From positions 1-64,000 of the forward strand of contig NZ_JAMKCQ010000001.1 of the NCBI RefSeq assembly GCF_024169515.1: a stretch of DNA of 64,000 bases, in the 5' to 3' direction. Positions 50,854 to 59,865 of the stretch are shown here, piece after piece. Source of the stretch: Erwinia aphidicola (GTDB lineage: Bacteria; Pseudomonadota; Gammaproteobacteria; Enterobacterales; Enterobacteriaceae). Both the position numbers and the translations under genes were made by a program. The notes below the pieces were generated by a model. It had not been told where the DNA came from. It was given only the letters and a program-made list of their open reading frames with translations, and did not search any database. Position 1 is the first letter of the stretch; the number at the start of each line of letters is the position of its first letter.

Positions 50854-51513
50854 ATGAAAAAAATTTACGCCGCACTTCCGCTCGCTGTCGTTGCAATGAC
50901 TCTCTCCAACGTGAGTTATTCTGCAGACCCGGTAGATAAAACGGTGACCGCATCAGCAGTTTGGCAAGCTGAAGCCAGCAAAGATACGACAAGTGAACTG
51001 GTTGTAACCCCAATGAGAGCACTAATGTTTAAATACTCTCCGAGCACCAACAGCTTTAACCAGGATATTGGGACCTTTGATGTCGCCATTAAAGGCGATC
51101 ACTCCAGCGCGAAAAGCTTTAAGCTTGAAGCACGAATTGATGACGGTAATAACACCTTACGTCAAATGGGTGGTAAAAGTACGCTGCAAGTGGGTGGCTC
51201 TTTCGGTAGTAGTTTATTAGGTTCCAGCGCAGGCGGTACCGATCACGGGGTTGGTGCTAACAGCAACTGGACCACGCTGATTGATTCAGGTAAAGAAATT
51301 GGTACCGGCAGCGCACTGTGGAATCTGTCGCAGGAGAAAGGTTCAGCCGACACCGTGGTATCTGCACGCGACAACTTCAAATTTAGCGTAGTTAACGCCA
51401 GCGTTGATGGTATTGCCAAGACGACGGATATGTCTACTCTTCCTGATGGAATGTGGCAGGGTGAAGTGGCCGTTGCATTCCGTGCAACTTGGGAAGCTCC
51501 AGCTGCAAATTAA
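50854..51513 (+). CDS. ecpA: Common pilus major subunit EcpA
   Basis: Structural subunit of an E. coli common pilus (alpha/CS1-type chaperone-usher) fimbria. 219 residues: signal peptide about 1-22 (cleavage after VSYS-A), then VTASAVWQAEASKDTTSELV and VTPMRALMFKYSPSTNSFN, closely matching E. coli EcpA wording ([21 protein letters not shown]). The C-terminal YxSTLPxGxWxGxVxVxFxATW pattern (STLPDGMWQGEVAVAFRATW) is the subunit end. ATG 50854 follows AAAAGGATTT. A hairpin separates it from ecpB. Confidence 0.9.
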   Translation: MKKIYAALPLAVVAMTLSNVSYSADPVDKTVTASAVWQAEASKDTTSELVVTPMRALMFKYSPSTNSFNQDIGTFDVAIKGDHSSAKSFKLEARIDDGNNTLRQMGGKSTLQVGGSFGSSLLGSSAGGTDHGVGANSNWTTLIDSGKEIGTGSALWNLSQEKGSADTVVSARDNFKFSVVNASVDGIAKTTDMSTLPDGMWQGEVAVAFRATWEAPAAN

Positions 51514-51564
51514 CCTTAATTAATTTAAGGGGAAGCCCATATAATTCAATAAAAGAATAATTTA

Positions 51565-51586
51565 CAGGGGCAGAGACTTGCCCCTG
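51565..51586 (+). other. Hairpin between ecpA and ecpB
   Basis: CAGGGGCA - GAGACT - TGCCCCTG, perfect 8-bp stem without a T run. Likely keeps the ecpA message abundant over the assembly genes. Confidence 0.65.
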
Positions 51587-51608
51587 CAATTACCATAGGG
51601 AAAGTAAT

Positions 51609-52301
51609 GTGATTAACTCTCGTACTGTTGCATTGGCATTTTTTGCCTTACCACTGGCAGCAAATGCATTGAATGTTGGAAGTGTCACCACTATTATCCC
51701 AGCTGATAAGCAACTGGTGGCTAAGCAGTTATCAAATGAAACAGACACAGGTCGTCTTGTCAAAATTTTCGCACAAAGAATAAACTCCCCCTACTCTTCC
51801 GGAGAGGTGATTAATTTTGATAGTCCATCAGAATTACTGATAACGCCTACGCGTATGATCATGCCAGCTGATTCAAAAAACCTAGTGAAAATATACTACC
51901 AGGGTAAATCAGATAATATCGAACGCTATTATCGGCTCACTTTTACCGATGAACCTGTCTCGGATAACGCTACCGAACAAACCGGAAAACAGGCTCAGGC
52001 TCTTACCAGAGCAGTGATTAGTACAATTTTGGTGGTACAACCGCGAAACAAAAACCTTGATTTCAAGTATAAAAATGGACAAATCAGCAATACCGGGAAC
52101 GTTTCATGGCGAGTTACAGCAAATGGCCCCTGCCTGAAAAAACCGATACTTGATAAGAAAAAAGATTGTCGCGATGCGTTTTATGTTCCTCCAGGAAAAA
52201 CCTATCTGTTCCCGACGGTAGATGTTGCAGCAAAAGAGTCATACATAGGCATATGGGATATTGGCAAATTCATTTATGTTAACAAGAATAACAACTTTTA
52301 A
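51609..52301 (+). CDS. ecpB: Periplasmic pilus chaperone EcpB
   Basis: Donor-strand chaperone that carries pilus subunits to the usher. 230 residues: signal peptide about 1-19 (cleavage near ANA-L), then a chaperone fold. ETDTGRLVKIFAQRINSP, LLITPTRMIMPADSKNLVKI and YYQGKSDNIERYYRLTFTDE match E. coli EcpB segment by segment. The start is GTG 51609 since the overlapping ATG at 51607 runs straight into a stop. Two bases separate it from the usher. Confidence 0.88.
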   Translation: MINSRTVALAFFALPLAANALNVGSVTTIIPADKQLVAKQLSNETDTGRLVKIFAQRINSPYSSGEVINFDSPSELLITPTRMIMPADSKNLVKIYYQGKSDNIERYYRLTFTDEPVSDNATEQTGKQAQALTRAVISTILVVQPRNKNLDFKYKNGQISNTGNVSWRVTANGPCLKKPILDKKKDCRDAFYVPPGKTYLFPTVDVAAKESYIGIWDIGKFIYVNKNNNF

Positions 52302-52303
52302 AA

Positions 52304-54883
52304 ATGAATAAAAAAAACCGAATCTATAGCCTAATTGCATGGGCGATTTTTTCATCCACAGCATCGGCAATGGATAACCCTGAGAAATCTCATGTAATTG
52401 GTCAGTACCGATTCCCTGCAGCACTATACAGCATGATGGAGTCCGGTTTAGAAATACCCATAATGCTGGATAATGCTGCCAACCCCTCCGATTCTAAAGC
52501 TTGTGGTGAAGAGTGCTATGTCTCGATTGGCAAGACTATATTATTTACCGAGCATGATAAGCTGGGCCTAAGAAACATTCAAACTTCCGTTAACGATGAT
52601 AACAACATCAAATTATCTACTAACTTAATTAATCAATTTGACGGGATTAACAACAAATACTTCGATGATAAACTAAATTTATCGGTTACACCATGGGCAT
52701 GGTTCAGCCTGGACGTTAGCAAAATGAGATTAATACTTCATATACAACAGCAAGGGTTTGGTGTTGTAACCCGTCCGCGCCAGTTCGACATGGATGCTCC
52801 CTCGAACGAAAGCTTAAGTGGCACTATCTCATATAACTTTGGCGGTTATAGCAATAACACTTCACAGGGACTGAACACCAACTCCGGCTATCTTAACGCT
52901 AACAGCACCACTTCACTGGGAGCACAACATTTCATTCTGAATGGTTCAATGTATGTGGGCAACAGTATTTCGTCCGACCGAAGTGGCAGAATCAATGCCG
53001 CGTTATGGGAGCGCGATTACAAAGGGATGAGATATGCTGCTGGTGCGCTTGATTCCTGGAGTATGCAGTCTGTCGGTAACGTCACCGCCTTAGATGGCGG
53101 CGATATCTATGGTTTTTCATTAGGTAATGCAGCTAGCTCACGCAAACGTGATAAGACATTATCGCTCACTCCAGTCGTGGTTTTTTTCTCGCAGGCAGGT
53201 GAAGCACGCCTGTATCGCGATGGTAAATTGATTAACATCCAGCGCTTCGCAGTGGGCAATCACGAAATAGACACCTCTGTCCTGCCTTACGGTATATACA
53301 GCGTTGACATTGAAGTGGTCAGTGGCGGGCATCGCTTATCGAGAAGCGTATATCAGATTAATAAGCCATTCTCTGCTGAAGTCGGCGACAGCATGCGCTG
53401 GCAAGTATGGGGCGGCGCTTATAACCGCGATCGTTACAATAACAACCAGTATGATAACGAAAAGAAAAATCTCGATCGTGAAGATAATTTTTCACAAAAT
53501 CGCAAACAGCTGCTTTCGTTGCTGGGCATTTCTTTGGGTAAGAGTCATAGCAAGCTGGAGTGGAGTTCTTCAGGGTATATGCTGCGTAACCGCATCATTG
53601 CTGAAGTTTCAGCATCGACACGCCTTATCTCCTGGTTGTCCTTAAACACTCAAGGCATGGCTGCAAGCGACGGCAGCTCACGTACCAATGTTGGATCAAA
53701 TCTCAATCTGCCCTACAACGCAGGTAGCGTCTGGTACAGTTACAGCAGATTGTCCACTGGTCGATTTCTTGCGCTTTATGAAAATAAAGGGGTCAACTGG
53801 GGAGTCTCCCTGAATGTGCCGTCCTTAGGATTCATTCGCAATGGTGTCGTGACCTTCAACGAGGATCGCGATGCGATCTACGGGTATAAACGTCGCCGAC
53901 TGGACTACTCTCAGGCCCTGTACGCTGGCAGGTATGGTTCTGTAAGACTGCGTACGGGTGTCGCAACTAACAGCAGTAATTATGGTTATCATAGTCATAC
54001 CTCCCGTGAAAGATATGTCATGCTCGATTTCTCAATCCCGCTGGGTGATTCCATCTCCGCAGGTATATCACACTCACGTGAATCCGGTACGAATTTCGAT
54101 CTCAATGCAACCCATCATTTCGAGGGTGAATACCTCAAGAGCGTTTCAGCGAATATGTCGAAATCCTTTTCAGGTAATGCTACCCGCAGCGTAGCGGGTG
54201 GCGTAACTGCGGATATTGACACGCCATTTAACGCCAACAGTGTCAGCGTCCAAACAGATAATGACAAAGGATGGAACGGTACATTGACCAGTGCAGGATC
54301 GGTTGGATGGTCAGGAATGAGCTTTGGGGCGGATAAGGGAACATCAAACGCTGGGGTGATGATTGATACCGGGCTGAAGTCGGGAGAAAAACTCATGCTT
54401 GATGTAGATGGACGTTCATACCCATTAAAAGGAAATCGTAATTACATCCCTTTGCCTCCTTACAGCAATTATAAAATTGAATTAATGAACAGTGCTGACA
54501 CGCTAGATAACTATGAAATTGATGATAGCTATAAAAATAAGGTCGCGCTTTACCCAGGGAATGTTGTCCATTTGACCCCGAAGGTTAAAAAAATCGTTAC
54601 AGTCTTCGGTCGGCTGGTAGATAAATACGGTCACTCTTTGGCTAAGCGCAGGATAAAAAACAGCTTCGGCCTGGCCGAAACTGAAAGTGATGGCCGCTTT
54701 GTCATCGATGTCGATACCCTTAAGCCTGTGCTGGATATTGAAACTTCAGATAACAGCGTGTGTTCAATCACGCTTGAATTTAAATCAACCCAGGGTGCCC
54801 AGTGGTTGGGTGATGTTAAATGCGCTGCTGATAACTATGTCGCGAATGCTAGCGTTTCGGATAAAGGGAGCAATAAATCATGA
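52304..54883 (+). CDS. ecpC: Outer-membrane usher EcpC
   Basis: Beta-barrel usher through which the pilus is assembled. 859 residues (E. coli EcpC about 841). Signal peptide about 1-22 (FSSTASA-M), N-terminal domain with a CGEECYVS cysteine pair, long Gly/Asn-rich barrel (NFGGYSNNTSQGLNTNSGYL), PYGIYSVDIEVVSGG, and C-terminal domains with LDVDGRSYPLKGNRNYI and VFGRLVDKYGHSLAKRRI. ATG 52304; ends in an ATGA overlap with ecpD. Confidence 0.9.
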   Translation: MNKKNRIYSLIAWAIFSSTASAMDNPEKSHVIGQYRFPAALYSMMESGLEIPIMLDNAANPSDSKACGEECYVSIGKTILFTEHDKLGLRNIQTSVNDDNNIKLSTNLINQFDGINNKYFDDKLNLSVTPWAWFSLDVSKMRLILHIQQQGFGVVTRPRQFDMDAPSNESLSGTISYNFGGYSNNTSQGLNTNSGYLNANSTTSLGAQHFILNGSMYVGNSISSDRSGRINAALWERDYKGMRYAAGALDSWSMQSVGNVTALDGGDIYGFSLGNAASSRKRDKTLSLTPVVVFFSQAGEARLYRDGKLINIQRFAVGNHEIDTSVLPYGIYSVDIEVVSGGHRLSRSVYQINKPFSAEVGDSMRWQVWGGAYNRDRYNNNQYDNEKKNLDREDNFSQNRKQLLSLLGISLGKSHSKLEWSSSGYMLRNRIIAEVSASTRLISWLSLNTQGMAASDGSSRTNVGSNLNLPYNAGSVWYSYSRLSTGRFLALYENKGVNWGVSLNVPSLGFIRNGVVTFNEDRDAIYGYKRRRLDYSQALYAGRYGSVRLRTGVATNSSNYGYHSHTSRERYVMLDFSIPLGDSISAGISHSRESGTNFDLNATHHFEGEYLKSVSANMSKSFSGNATRSVAGGVTADIDTPFNANSVSVQTDNDKGWNGTLTSAGSVGWSGMSFGADKGTSNAGVMIDTGLKSGEKLMLDVDGRSYPLKGNRNYIPLPPYSNYKIELMNSADTLDNYEIDDSYKNKVALYPGNVVHLTPKVKKIVTVFGRLVDKYGHSLAKRRIKNSFGLAETESDGRFVIDVDTLKPVLDIETSDNSVCSITLEFKSTQGAQWLGDVKCAADNYVANASVSDKGSNKS

Positions 54884-56478
54884 AATGGCTGACGTACGTT
54901 CTGGCTCTAATTTCTACTATGGCATGGTCAGATAGCACCATCCCCTTCGTCGCATTTCATCACTTGGGAGCGAAAAGCAGTGAGAACACGTCAGCACTGT
55001 ATGGATTGGCGCGAGGAACAAGTTTACTGGTAGGGTCATCCACCCTGCCTGTTTTAAGCGATCAGCAATCACCAACCGTAGCAACCTATGTTCCTGGTAG
55101 TCTGACCGAAGTCGGACTAAACAATTATGATAATGACCCGGTCTGGAATTACAGCATCCAGGGATTTAAGGGCACGGCGTTTAGGGGTAGCAGCTGTACC
55201 TTCAGCTGCGGCAGTGGTTTCACTCAACCCGTTGCCGTGAGTGATTCATCTATCACGCTCAAGTATGTCGTGACCGGGGGTATATATAGCCAAAATGGTC
55301 TGGTTTTAAGCGAACCTTTCTTCAACTATCTGGCTCAGTTATCAGCAGGTAGTAATACAACTATTACTACTTCCGTAAGAAACCAATTCAACGAGTTTAG
55401 CCAAAAAAACACCGTGCATAAGCTAGGTGACTTTACCTTGTCAAACATGGAACGACTGGAGTTTGCAATTGACCCTATCAGTGGACAGATCACTCTTAAA
55501 ACAGCGGACAGCAAGAAAAACTGTGTCTCATATACTCGCAATACTATGCCGGGTGTGTTGTGCAGTATTATGAGTTATACCTATCGAGGGGAATCAACAG
55601 CCGCCTGGAAATATACTCTTTCACTTAGCACCTCCAAGGTTAATCCGATTTTGTATAAATATCAGGCGAGAGGGCTAAACGTTGAATACACCTTTGATGA
55701 AAAACTATGGACGGCATTATCTAATGCCAGCACAGGTTCCGCCGCCGAGCTGGCTAACAATTTTATGGAACAGCCACAGAAACATGGCGGGACTGCCAAC
55801 ATGAAAATGTTCTTTCCCAATGATTTTATTTCTGCGGTTGCAACCGGCGGTAACGCCAGCGATCTGACTGATATCATGACATTATGTATAAGCGCACCCT
55901 ACAGTATGATAAATGCAGACTTCTGTGTAAAACCGGGAGATGGTATCGGGATCCGCCCCATTGCACCAGATGTAGAAATTACGCCAGACAACCCCGACTA
56001 TACTCTTGACCCCGATGGGCTTGCCGGCAGTGGTAAAGGCAAGATTGGTGACAGTGCACCGATAGCCATCCCTTACACCATCACGACCACCGCAGAAGAT
56101 CCGGCAATGGCGATGAGTGTACGTGTCACCGGCAATAGTCAGTCATTAAATGGCCACCTCTACTGTCTTTTTCGCGGTATTGCCGATGCCAGCGCCGTCA
56201 CGGTTCCGGTGCCCGGTTTCATGACGGTAGGAAATAGTAAAAAACGCTATGCGCACAATTGCTCGGGTAAAATGATAAATATTGATGACCCTTATCACTC
56301 TCCGCAGGAGTGGAATCGGCGAGACTCAGCTGTTAGTGGTCTCAAATCGTGGCACACGCCGTTTATTCTTGAGTTTCAAATGGATGATCCTGTCTCACTT
56401 AGGACATATTCCGATGGCTACTGGGATGGCGTAGTCAATGCTCAGGGAACTATTGAGGTTTCTGCATCATGGAAATAA
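54880..56478 (+). CDS. ecpD: Pilus tip adhesin EcpD
   Basis: Polymerising tip adhesin of the common pilus. 532 residues (E. coli 547): signal peptide about 1-16 (TMAWS-D), an adhesin region with CTFSCGSGF and CVSYTRNTMPGVLC cysteine pairs, and from about residue 385 a C-terminal pilin-like domain ending in DGYWDGVVNAQGTIEVSASW, the same signature as the EcpA end. ATG 54880 overlaps ecpC; the 3' end overlaps ecpE by 10 bp. Binding specificity cannot be read from sequence. Confidence 0.87.
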   Translation: MKWLTYVLALISTMAWSDSTIPFVAFHHLGAKSSENTSALYGLARGTSLLVGSSTLPVLSDQQSPTVATYVPGSLTEVGLNNYDNDPVWNYSIQGFKGTAFRGSSCTFSCGSGFTQPVAVSDSSITLKYVVTGGIYSQNGLVLSEPFFNYLAQLSAGSNTTITTSVRNQFNEFSQKNTVHKLGDFTLSNMERLEFAIDPISGQITLKTADSKKNCVSYTRNTMPGVLCSIMSYTYRGESTAAWKYTLSLSTSKVNPILYKYQARGLNVEYTFDEKLWTALSNASTGSAAELANNFMEQPQKHGGTANMKMFFPNDFISAVATGGNASDLTDIMTLCISAPYSMINADFCVKPGDGIGIRPIAPDVEITPDNPDYTLDPDGLAGSGKGKIGDSAPIAIPYTITTTAEDPAMAMSVRVTGNSQSLNGHLYCLFRGIADASAVTVPVPGFMTVGNSKKRYAHNCSGKMINIDDPYHSPQEWNRRDSAVSGLKSWHTPFILEFQMDDPVSLRTYSDGYWDGVVNAQGTIEVSASWK

Positions 56479-57134
56479 AAAAATCAATGCGTTGCCTTTT
56501 ATATTTAGCATTTTATTTTATTTCATTTAGTGCTTTTTCCCTGACTTTGGATAATCTAAATATTGACCTGATGCCTGATAAAAAGGTGCGCTATGTCACT
56601 ATTCATAACAGTAGCCCGCAGAAAAATCTCTACACGGTCAGCATGGTGCAGGTCGCTGTCCCCAGACAGAGTGGTCAGGAAACCATTATTTCAGATGGTT
56701 CTCTTCTTTACTCCCCTCAAAAGTTAGAACTCAATCCCGGCCAACGCGCCGGGTTTAAGTTTTATTATATGGGAAAAACTGACAACATTGAGCGCTACTA
56801 TCGGGTAAAGTTTACCGAAACACCGATAACGACGATGAAGTGGACAGCAAGCAAACGAGAAATCAGCTCTGATTTTCGCCTTGCGGTTGAAGCTATTATG
56901 ATTGTCAGACCCGCTAAAATAGCGTTTAGCTATAAGATTAACAAGAATGAGATAATCAATACTGGAAATACCTATTTTAAGTATATGTCTTCTGTAGGAT
57001 GCAGCAACAATTATCTTGATTCTAAATTTGTCGCCCCTGATGAAACCTTCCTAATAAATAAAAACAGCAGCAGATCAAAAAAAATACTTGTCTTTCGAGA
57101 TAAAATAATTAAACTCACCTCCTGTAGCAAGTAA
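56469..57134 (+). CDS. ecpE: Second pilus chaperone EcpE
   Basis: Second periplasmic chaperone, paralogue of EcpB. 221 residues with signal peptide about 1-24 (FSAFS-L). YSPQKLELNPGQRAGFKFYY followed by MGKTDNIERYYRVKFTETPI parallels the EcpB YYQGKSDNIERYYRLTFTDE core. Last gene of the ecp-like operon; ATG 56469 lies inside ecpD. The 107-bp gap that follows leads to the peptide genes; only a weak TACAG/CTGTA stem is seen there. Confidence 0.87.
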   Translation: MEIKKSMRCLLYLAFYFISFSAFSLTLDNLNIDLMPDKKVRYVTIHNSSPQKNLYTVSMVQVAVPRQSGQETIISDGSLLYSPQKLELNPGQRAGFKFYYMGKTDNIERYYRVKFTETPITTMKWTASKREISSDFRLAVEAIMIVRPAKIAFSYKINKNEIINTGNTYFKYMSSVGCSNNYLDSKFVAPDETFLINKNSSRSKKILVFRDKIIKLTSCSK

Positions 57135-57241
57135 CTACAGCTACGCTGTAATCTGTAAAAAACAAGCTAAGCCAGTAAAATAGTTAAATCTCCAATTGAT
57201 TTAATTAAAAACCTCACCTTCATTTATAAAAGGAAAATAAA

Positions 57242-57436
57242 ATGAAAGTTGTCTCTATGTTCTCAGCATCAACGGTTATCGGTGGCGCATTAAATCCAAT
57301 TGAGGGGCTGGTAAAAGGCGCTCAGCTGGGCTACACCACTGGCGCTAGTATTATGGGTATTATCGGTGGTCTTGCAATGGGTGCAGTATGCGGTATCGGT
57401 GGATTCCTGGGTGCACTCGTCGGTAGCTTCAAATAA
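57242..57436 (+). CDS. Double-glycine leader peptide 1 (bacteriocin-like)
   Basis: Probable precursor of a secreted bacteriocin-like peptide; family not recognised. 64 residues: a 15-residue leader MKVVSMFSASTVIGG ending in the Gly-Gly cleaved by C39 exporters, then a 49-residue mature part starting ALNPIEG. The mature part is glycine-rich, hydrophobic, with GxxxG spacings (GAVCG, GALVG), one Cys and few charges, as in pore-forming two-peptide bacteriocins. Leader length equals that of class II microcins such as microcin V. ATG 57242 has AAAAGGAAAAT upstream. Its exporter is encoded two genes down. Confidence 0.8.
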   Translation: MKVVSMFSASTVIGGALNPIEGLVKGAQLGYTTGASIMGIIGGLAMGAVCGIGGFLGALVGSFK

Positions 57437-57491
57437 CTCTAAAATAAAAACTTTACACATCTCATCAATTTAAAATTAATAAGGATATTAT

Positions 57492-57677
57492 ATGCAAGCG
57501 ATTAAACTTAGCCAAGCAACTGAAATTGTTGGTGGTTGGGATCCTTTTGGTGCTGCTATTCAAGGTGCCACTAAAGGTTTTAATACCGGTACGCAGATCC
57601 TTGGCCCATTGGGCGGGACTGTCTGCGGTCTGATGGGTCTGGTCGGTGGATTCATTGCTGGCTTCCTTTCTGCGTAA
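57492..57677 (+). CDS. Double-glycine leader peptide 2 (bacteriocin-like)
   Basis: Partner precursor peptide. 61 residues: 15-residue leader MQAIKLSQATEIVGG, then a 46-residue mature part starting WDPFGAAIQG, rich in Gly, with GTVCG and GLVGG motifs, one Cys and an aromatic first residue. Peptides 1 and 2 share layout (N-terminal polar third with KG and NTG/TTG, then a VCG-containing hydrophobic helix), so they are diverged paralogues and could form a two-peptide toxin. ATG 57492 has AATAAGGATATT upstream. A hairpin follows before the exporter. Confidence 0.8.
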   Translation: MQAIKLSQATEIVGGWDPFGAAIQGATKGFNTGTQILGPLGGTVCGLMGLVGGFIAGFLSA

Positions 57678-57692
57678 GCATTAGATACTTCA

Positions 57693-57715
57693 AGGCCCAA
57701 ATTTATTTTGGGCCT
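57693..57715 (+). terminator. Hairpin between peptide 2 and the exporter
   Basis: AGGCCCAAA - TTTAT - TTTGGGCCT, perfect 9-bp stem, followed by GTTAATTT. A partial terminator that would keep peptide mRNA in excess over the exporter mRNA. Confidence 0.7.
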
Positions 57716-57735
57716 GTTAATTTCAGTAGAATAAA

Positions 57736-59865
57736 ATGAATCTATTCTCCTTCCTTAGTTCTAAACAAAACACCCTTACACCGTTAATAAGACAGCATGA
57801 ATATACAGAGTGTGGTCTTGCTTGCCTTGCTATGGTTCTTGGTCATTACGGCCACCATACTTCTGTAAGCCAACTTCGTCGTGAATATACCGTATCTGAA
57901 GATGCCGGAACATCGATGGCTGATCTGCTGCAGTGGTCAAATAGCAAAGGACTTGAAGGCCGCATACTTAAAGGTAACATTAAAGAAGTTAAGAATATTT
58001 CTTTTCCGCTGATTGCCTTTTGGCGCGGAAATCATTTCGTGGTAATTGTAAAGTCTGATGTGAGAGGGATAACAATCCATGATCCTGCGTGTGGCATACG
58101 CACTTATAAATACAGTGAAGCCGAATCTCTGTTCTCTGGGTATGTTCTTGAAATCAAACCGACACAAGAGTTCAAGAATCAGGATAAGCAGAAAGATTTC
58201 AAGCTCGAATACATGGCAAGGTTCATATCGCAAGTGGCAAAAAAACAGCTTGTTCTGTTTCTTTTTTCACTATTTTCGCTGATCATTCTGCTTATCTCGC
58301 CATCCTATGTACAGCTAGTACTTGATGAAGCAATTGCACGCAATGATTTCGACCTGGCCATCTTGCTCACATTTATTTTTGCTATTGTATTTATTTTCGA
58401 TGTTGCCAGTAAATTCATCAAGCAAATACTTGAGATTTGTATGCGAAACTTCGCCTATGATGATTTAAGTCAGCATATTCGTGGTTTCCTCTTACGCACT
58501 CATCCTTCCTATTTTCGTACCAGGCCGGTAGGTGTTATTCTCGCCATCGAGAAGTCACTTCATGCTTGTGCAGACTTTATCAGCAATGGTTACGTTCTTA
58601 TTGTCTATTCAGCAATGATCGCGGTTTTTAGTATGATTTTCATGCTGTTTTATAACGTCTATATTGCTCTGATCACCCTGGCATCGATGGCAGTCTTCCT
58701 GGCGATACGATTCATCCTAATTGGCCCCTACCAGCGCGCCGTGGATGACTCCATCACTAAAACTGCAGTGTACGAATCACTCTTAGTCGAAACACAAAAA
58801 GGTATTATCACTGTCAAAGCTAATAATATGGAGGTCAACCTCAACTCAATCATTGACCGATCCATGCGTGAGCACATCAATGGTTTGATGAAGCGTGAAC
58901 GTTTGCTGGCTCGTTTCGATGCAGCTTCAGTCGGTGTGATAAATATCGAACAGTTGATTGTTGTTTGCTTCGGCGCATGGTCAATTCTAAAAGGTGAAAT
59001 GACTATTGGTATGCTTTTTGCCTACCTGAGTTATAAACGCTACTTTGCCGATTCTGTCATTCAATTAGCGCACAAGTATCTTGATAAAAATGCTCTTCAG
59101 GGACCTCTTGAGCGCATCGGCGACTTAGTCACTTATCAGCGAGAAGATGCTCAGTTTGGTGAACGTGTCATGACGCACGTCGATGAAATCGAATTCAATG
59201 AGGTAAGTTTTGCTTATCCGGCAAAATCAGTCACTTTACACAATATCTCCCTCACTCTGCACTATGGAGAAGAAACAGTCATTATAGGGCGCAGCGGATC
59301 CGGAAAAACAACTTTTCTGCGGCTGGTATCAGGTATTCTTGCAGCCAGTTCGGGTGAAATAAGGATCAACCAGCATCCTCTGACATCTTATAAACTTACC
59401 TCTTTGCGGGAGCATATACGCATTGTGCATGCTGATGATACCTTGTTTACAGGTAGCGTGGCAGAAAACATCGGTTGTTTTGATAGCGAGCTGGATCTGG
59501 AGAGAATTATTTGGGCCTGTAAACTTGCTGAAATCGATCATATTATTTCTGAGCTTGCTCATGGCTATGACACACCCTTTGTGCCGGGAAGCCCCTTTTT
59601 CTCTGCGGGTGAAGTTCAGCGCCTTGTCCTGGCTCGCGCACTCTATTCACGACCAGACTGGTTATTGTGCGATGAGGTAACGGCTAATTTGGATAAAGAG
59701 ACTGCACAAAAGGTATTGCAAAATCTTCGCAGCCTCAACATCGGTCTGGTTTTTGTCACTCACTCTCCAGAGGTGGTATACCAGGACGGGCAGCTCCTCA
59801 AGCTTGACCGTGGTAATTTAACAAAATTGGAAAATACTCCTCACGATGAAAGGAATCTGCAATGA
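57736..59865 (+). CDS. C39 peptidase-containing ABC exporter
   Basis: Cleaves double-glycine leaders and exports the mature peptides (PCAT/CvaB type). 709 residues: C39 peptidase domain (1-135) with oxyanion Q20, catalytic C26 (YTECGLACLAM), H100 and D116 all present; a six-span membrane domain (about 165-440); and an ATPase domain with Walker A GRSGSGKT at 518-525, an unusual signature FSAGE (622-626, Ala for the usual Gly), Walker B LLCDEV and a THS switch His. ATG 57736 follows AGTAGAATAAA. It overlaps the next gene by 4 bp (ATGA). Confidence 0.92.
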   Translation: MNLFSFLSSKQNTLTPLIRQHEYTECGLACLAMVLGHYGHHTSVSQLRREYTVSEDAGTSMADLLQWSNSKGLEGRILKGNIKEVKNISFPLIAFWRGNHFVVIVKSDVRGITIHDPACGIRTYKYSEAESLFSGYVLEIKPTQEFKNQDKQKDFKLEYMARFISQVAKKQLVLFLFSLFSLIILLISPSYVQLVLDEAIARNDFDLAILLTFIFAIVFIFDVASKFIKQILEICMRNFAYDDLSQHIRGFLLRTHPSYFRTRPVGVILAIEKSLHACADFISNGYVLIVYSAMIAVFSMIFMLFYNVYIALITLASMAVFLAIRFILIGPYQRAVDDSITKTAVYESLLVETQKGIITVKANNMEVNLNSIIDRSMREHINGLMKRERLLARFDAASVGVINIEQLIVVCFGAWSILKGEMTIGMLFAYLSYKRYFADSVIQLAHKYLDKNALQGPLERIGDLVTYQREDAQFGERVMTHVDEIEFNEVSFAYPAKSVTLHNISLTLHYGEETVIIGRSGSGKTTFLRLVSGILAASSGEIRINQHPLTSYKLTSLREHIRIVHADDTLFTGSVAENIGCFDSELDLERIIWACKLAEIDHIISELAHGYDTPFVPGSPFFSAGEVQRLVLARALYSRPDWLLCDEVTANLDKETAQKVLQNLRSLNIGLVFVTHSPEVVYQDGQLLKLDRGNLTKLENTPHDERNLQ

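Noticed and set aside
57937..58233. 98-residue minus-strand ORF inside the exporter gene as possible immunity gene
   Set aside because: Lies wholly within the C39 domain coding region on the opposite strand, with no ribosome site seen; best explained as a shadow.
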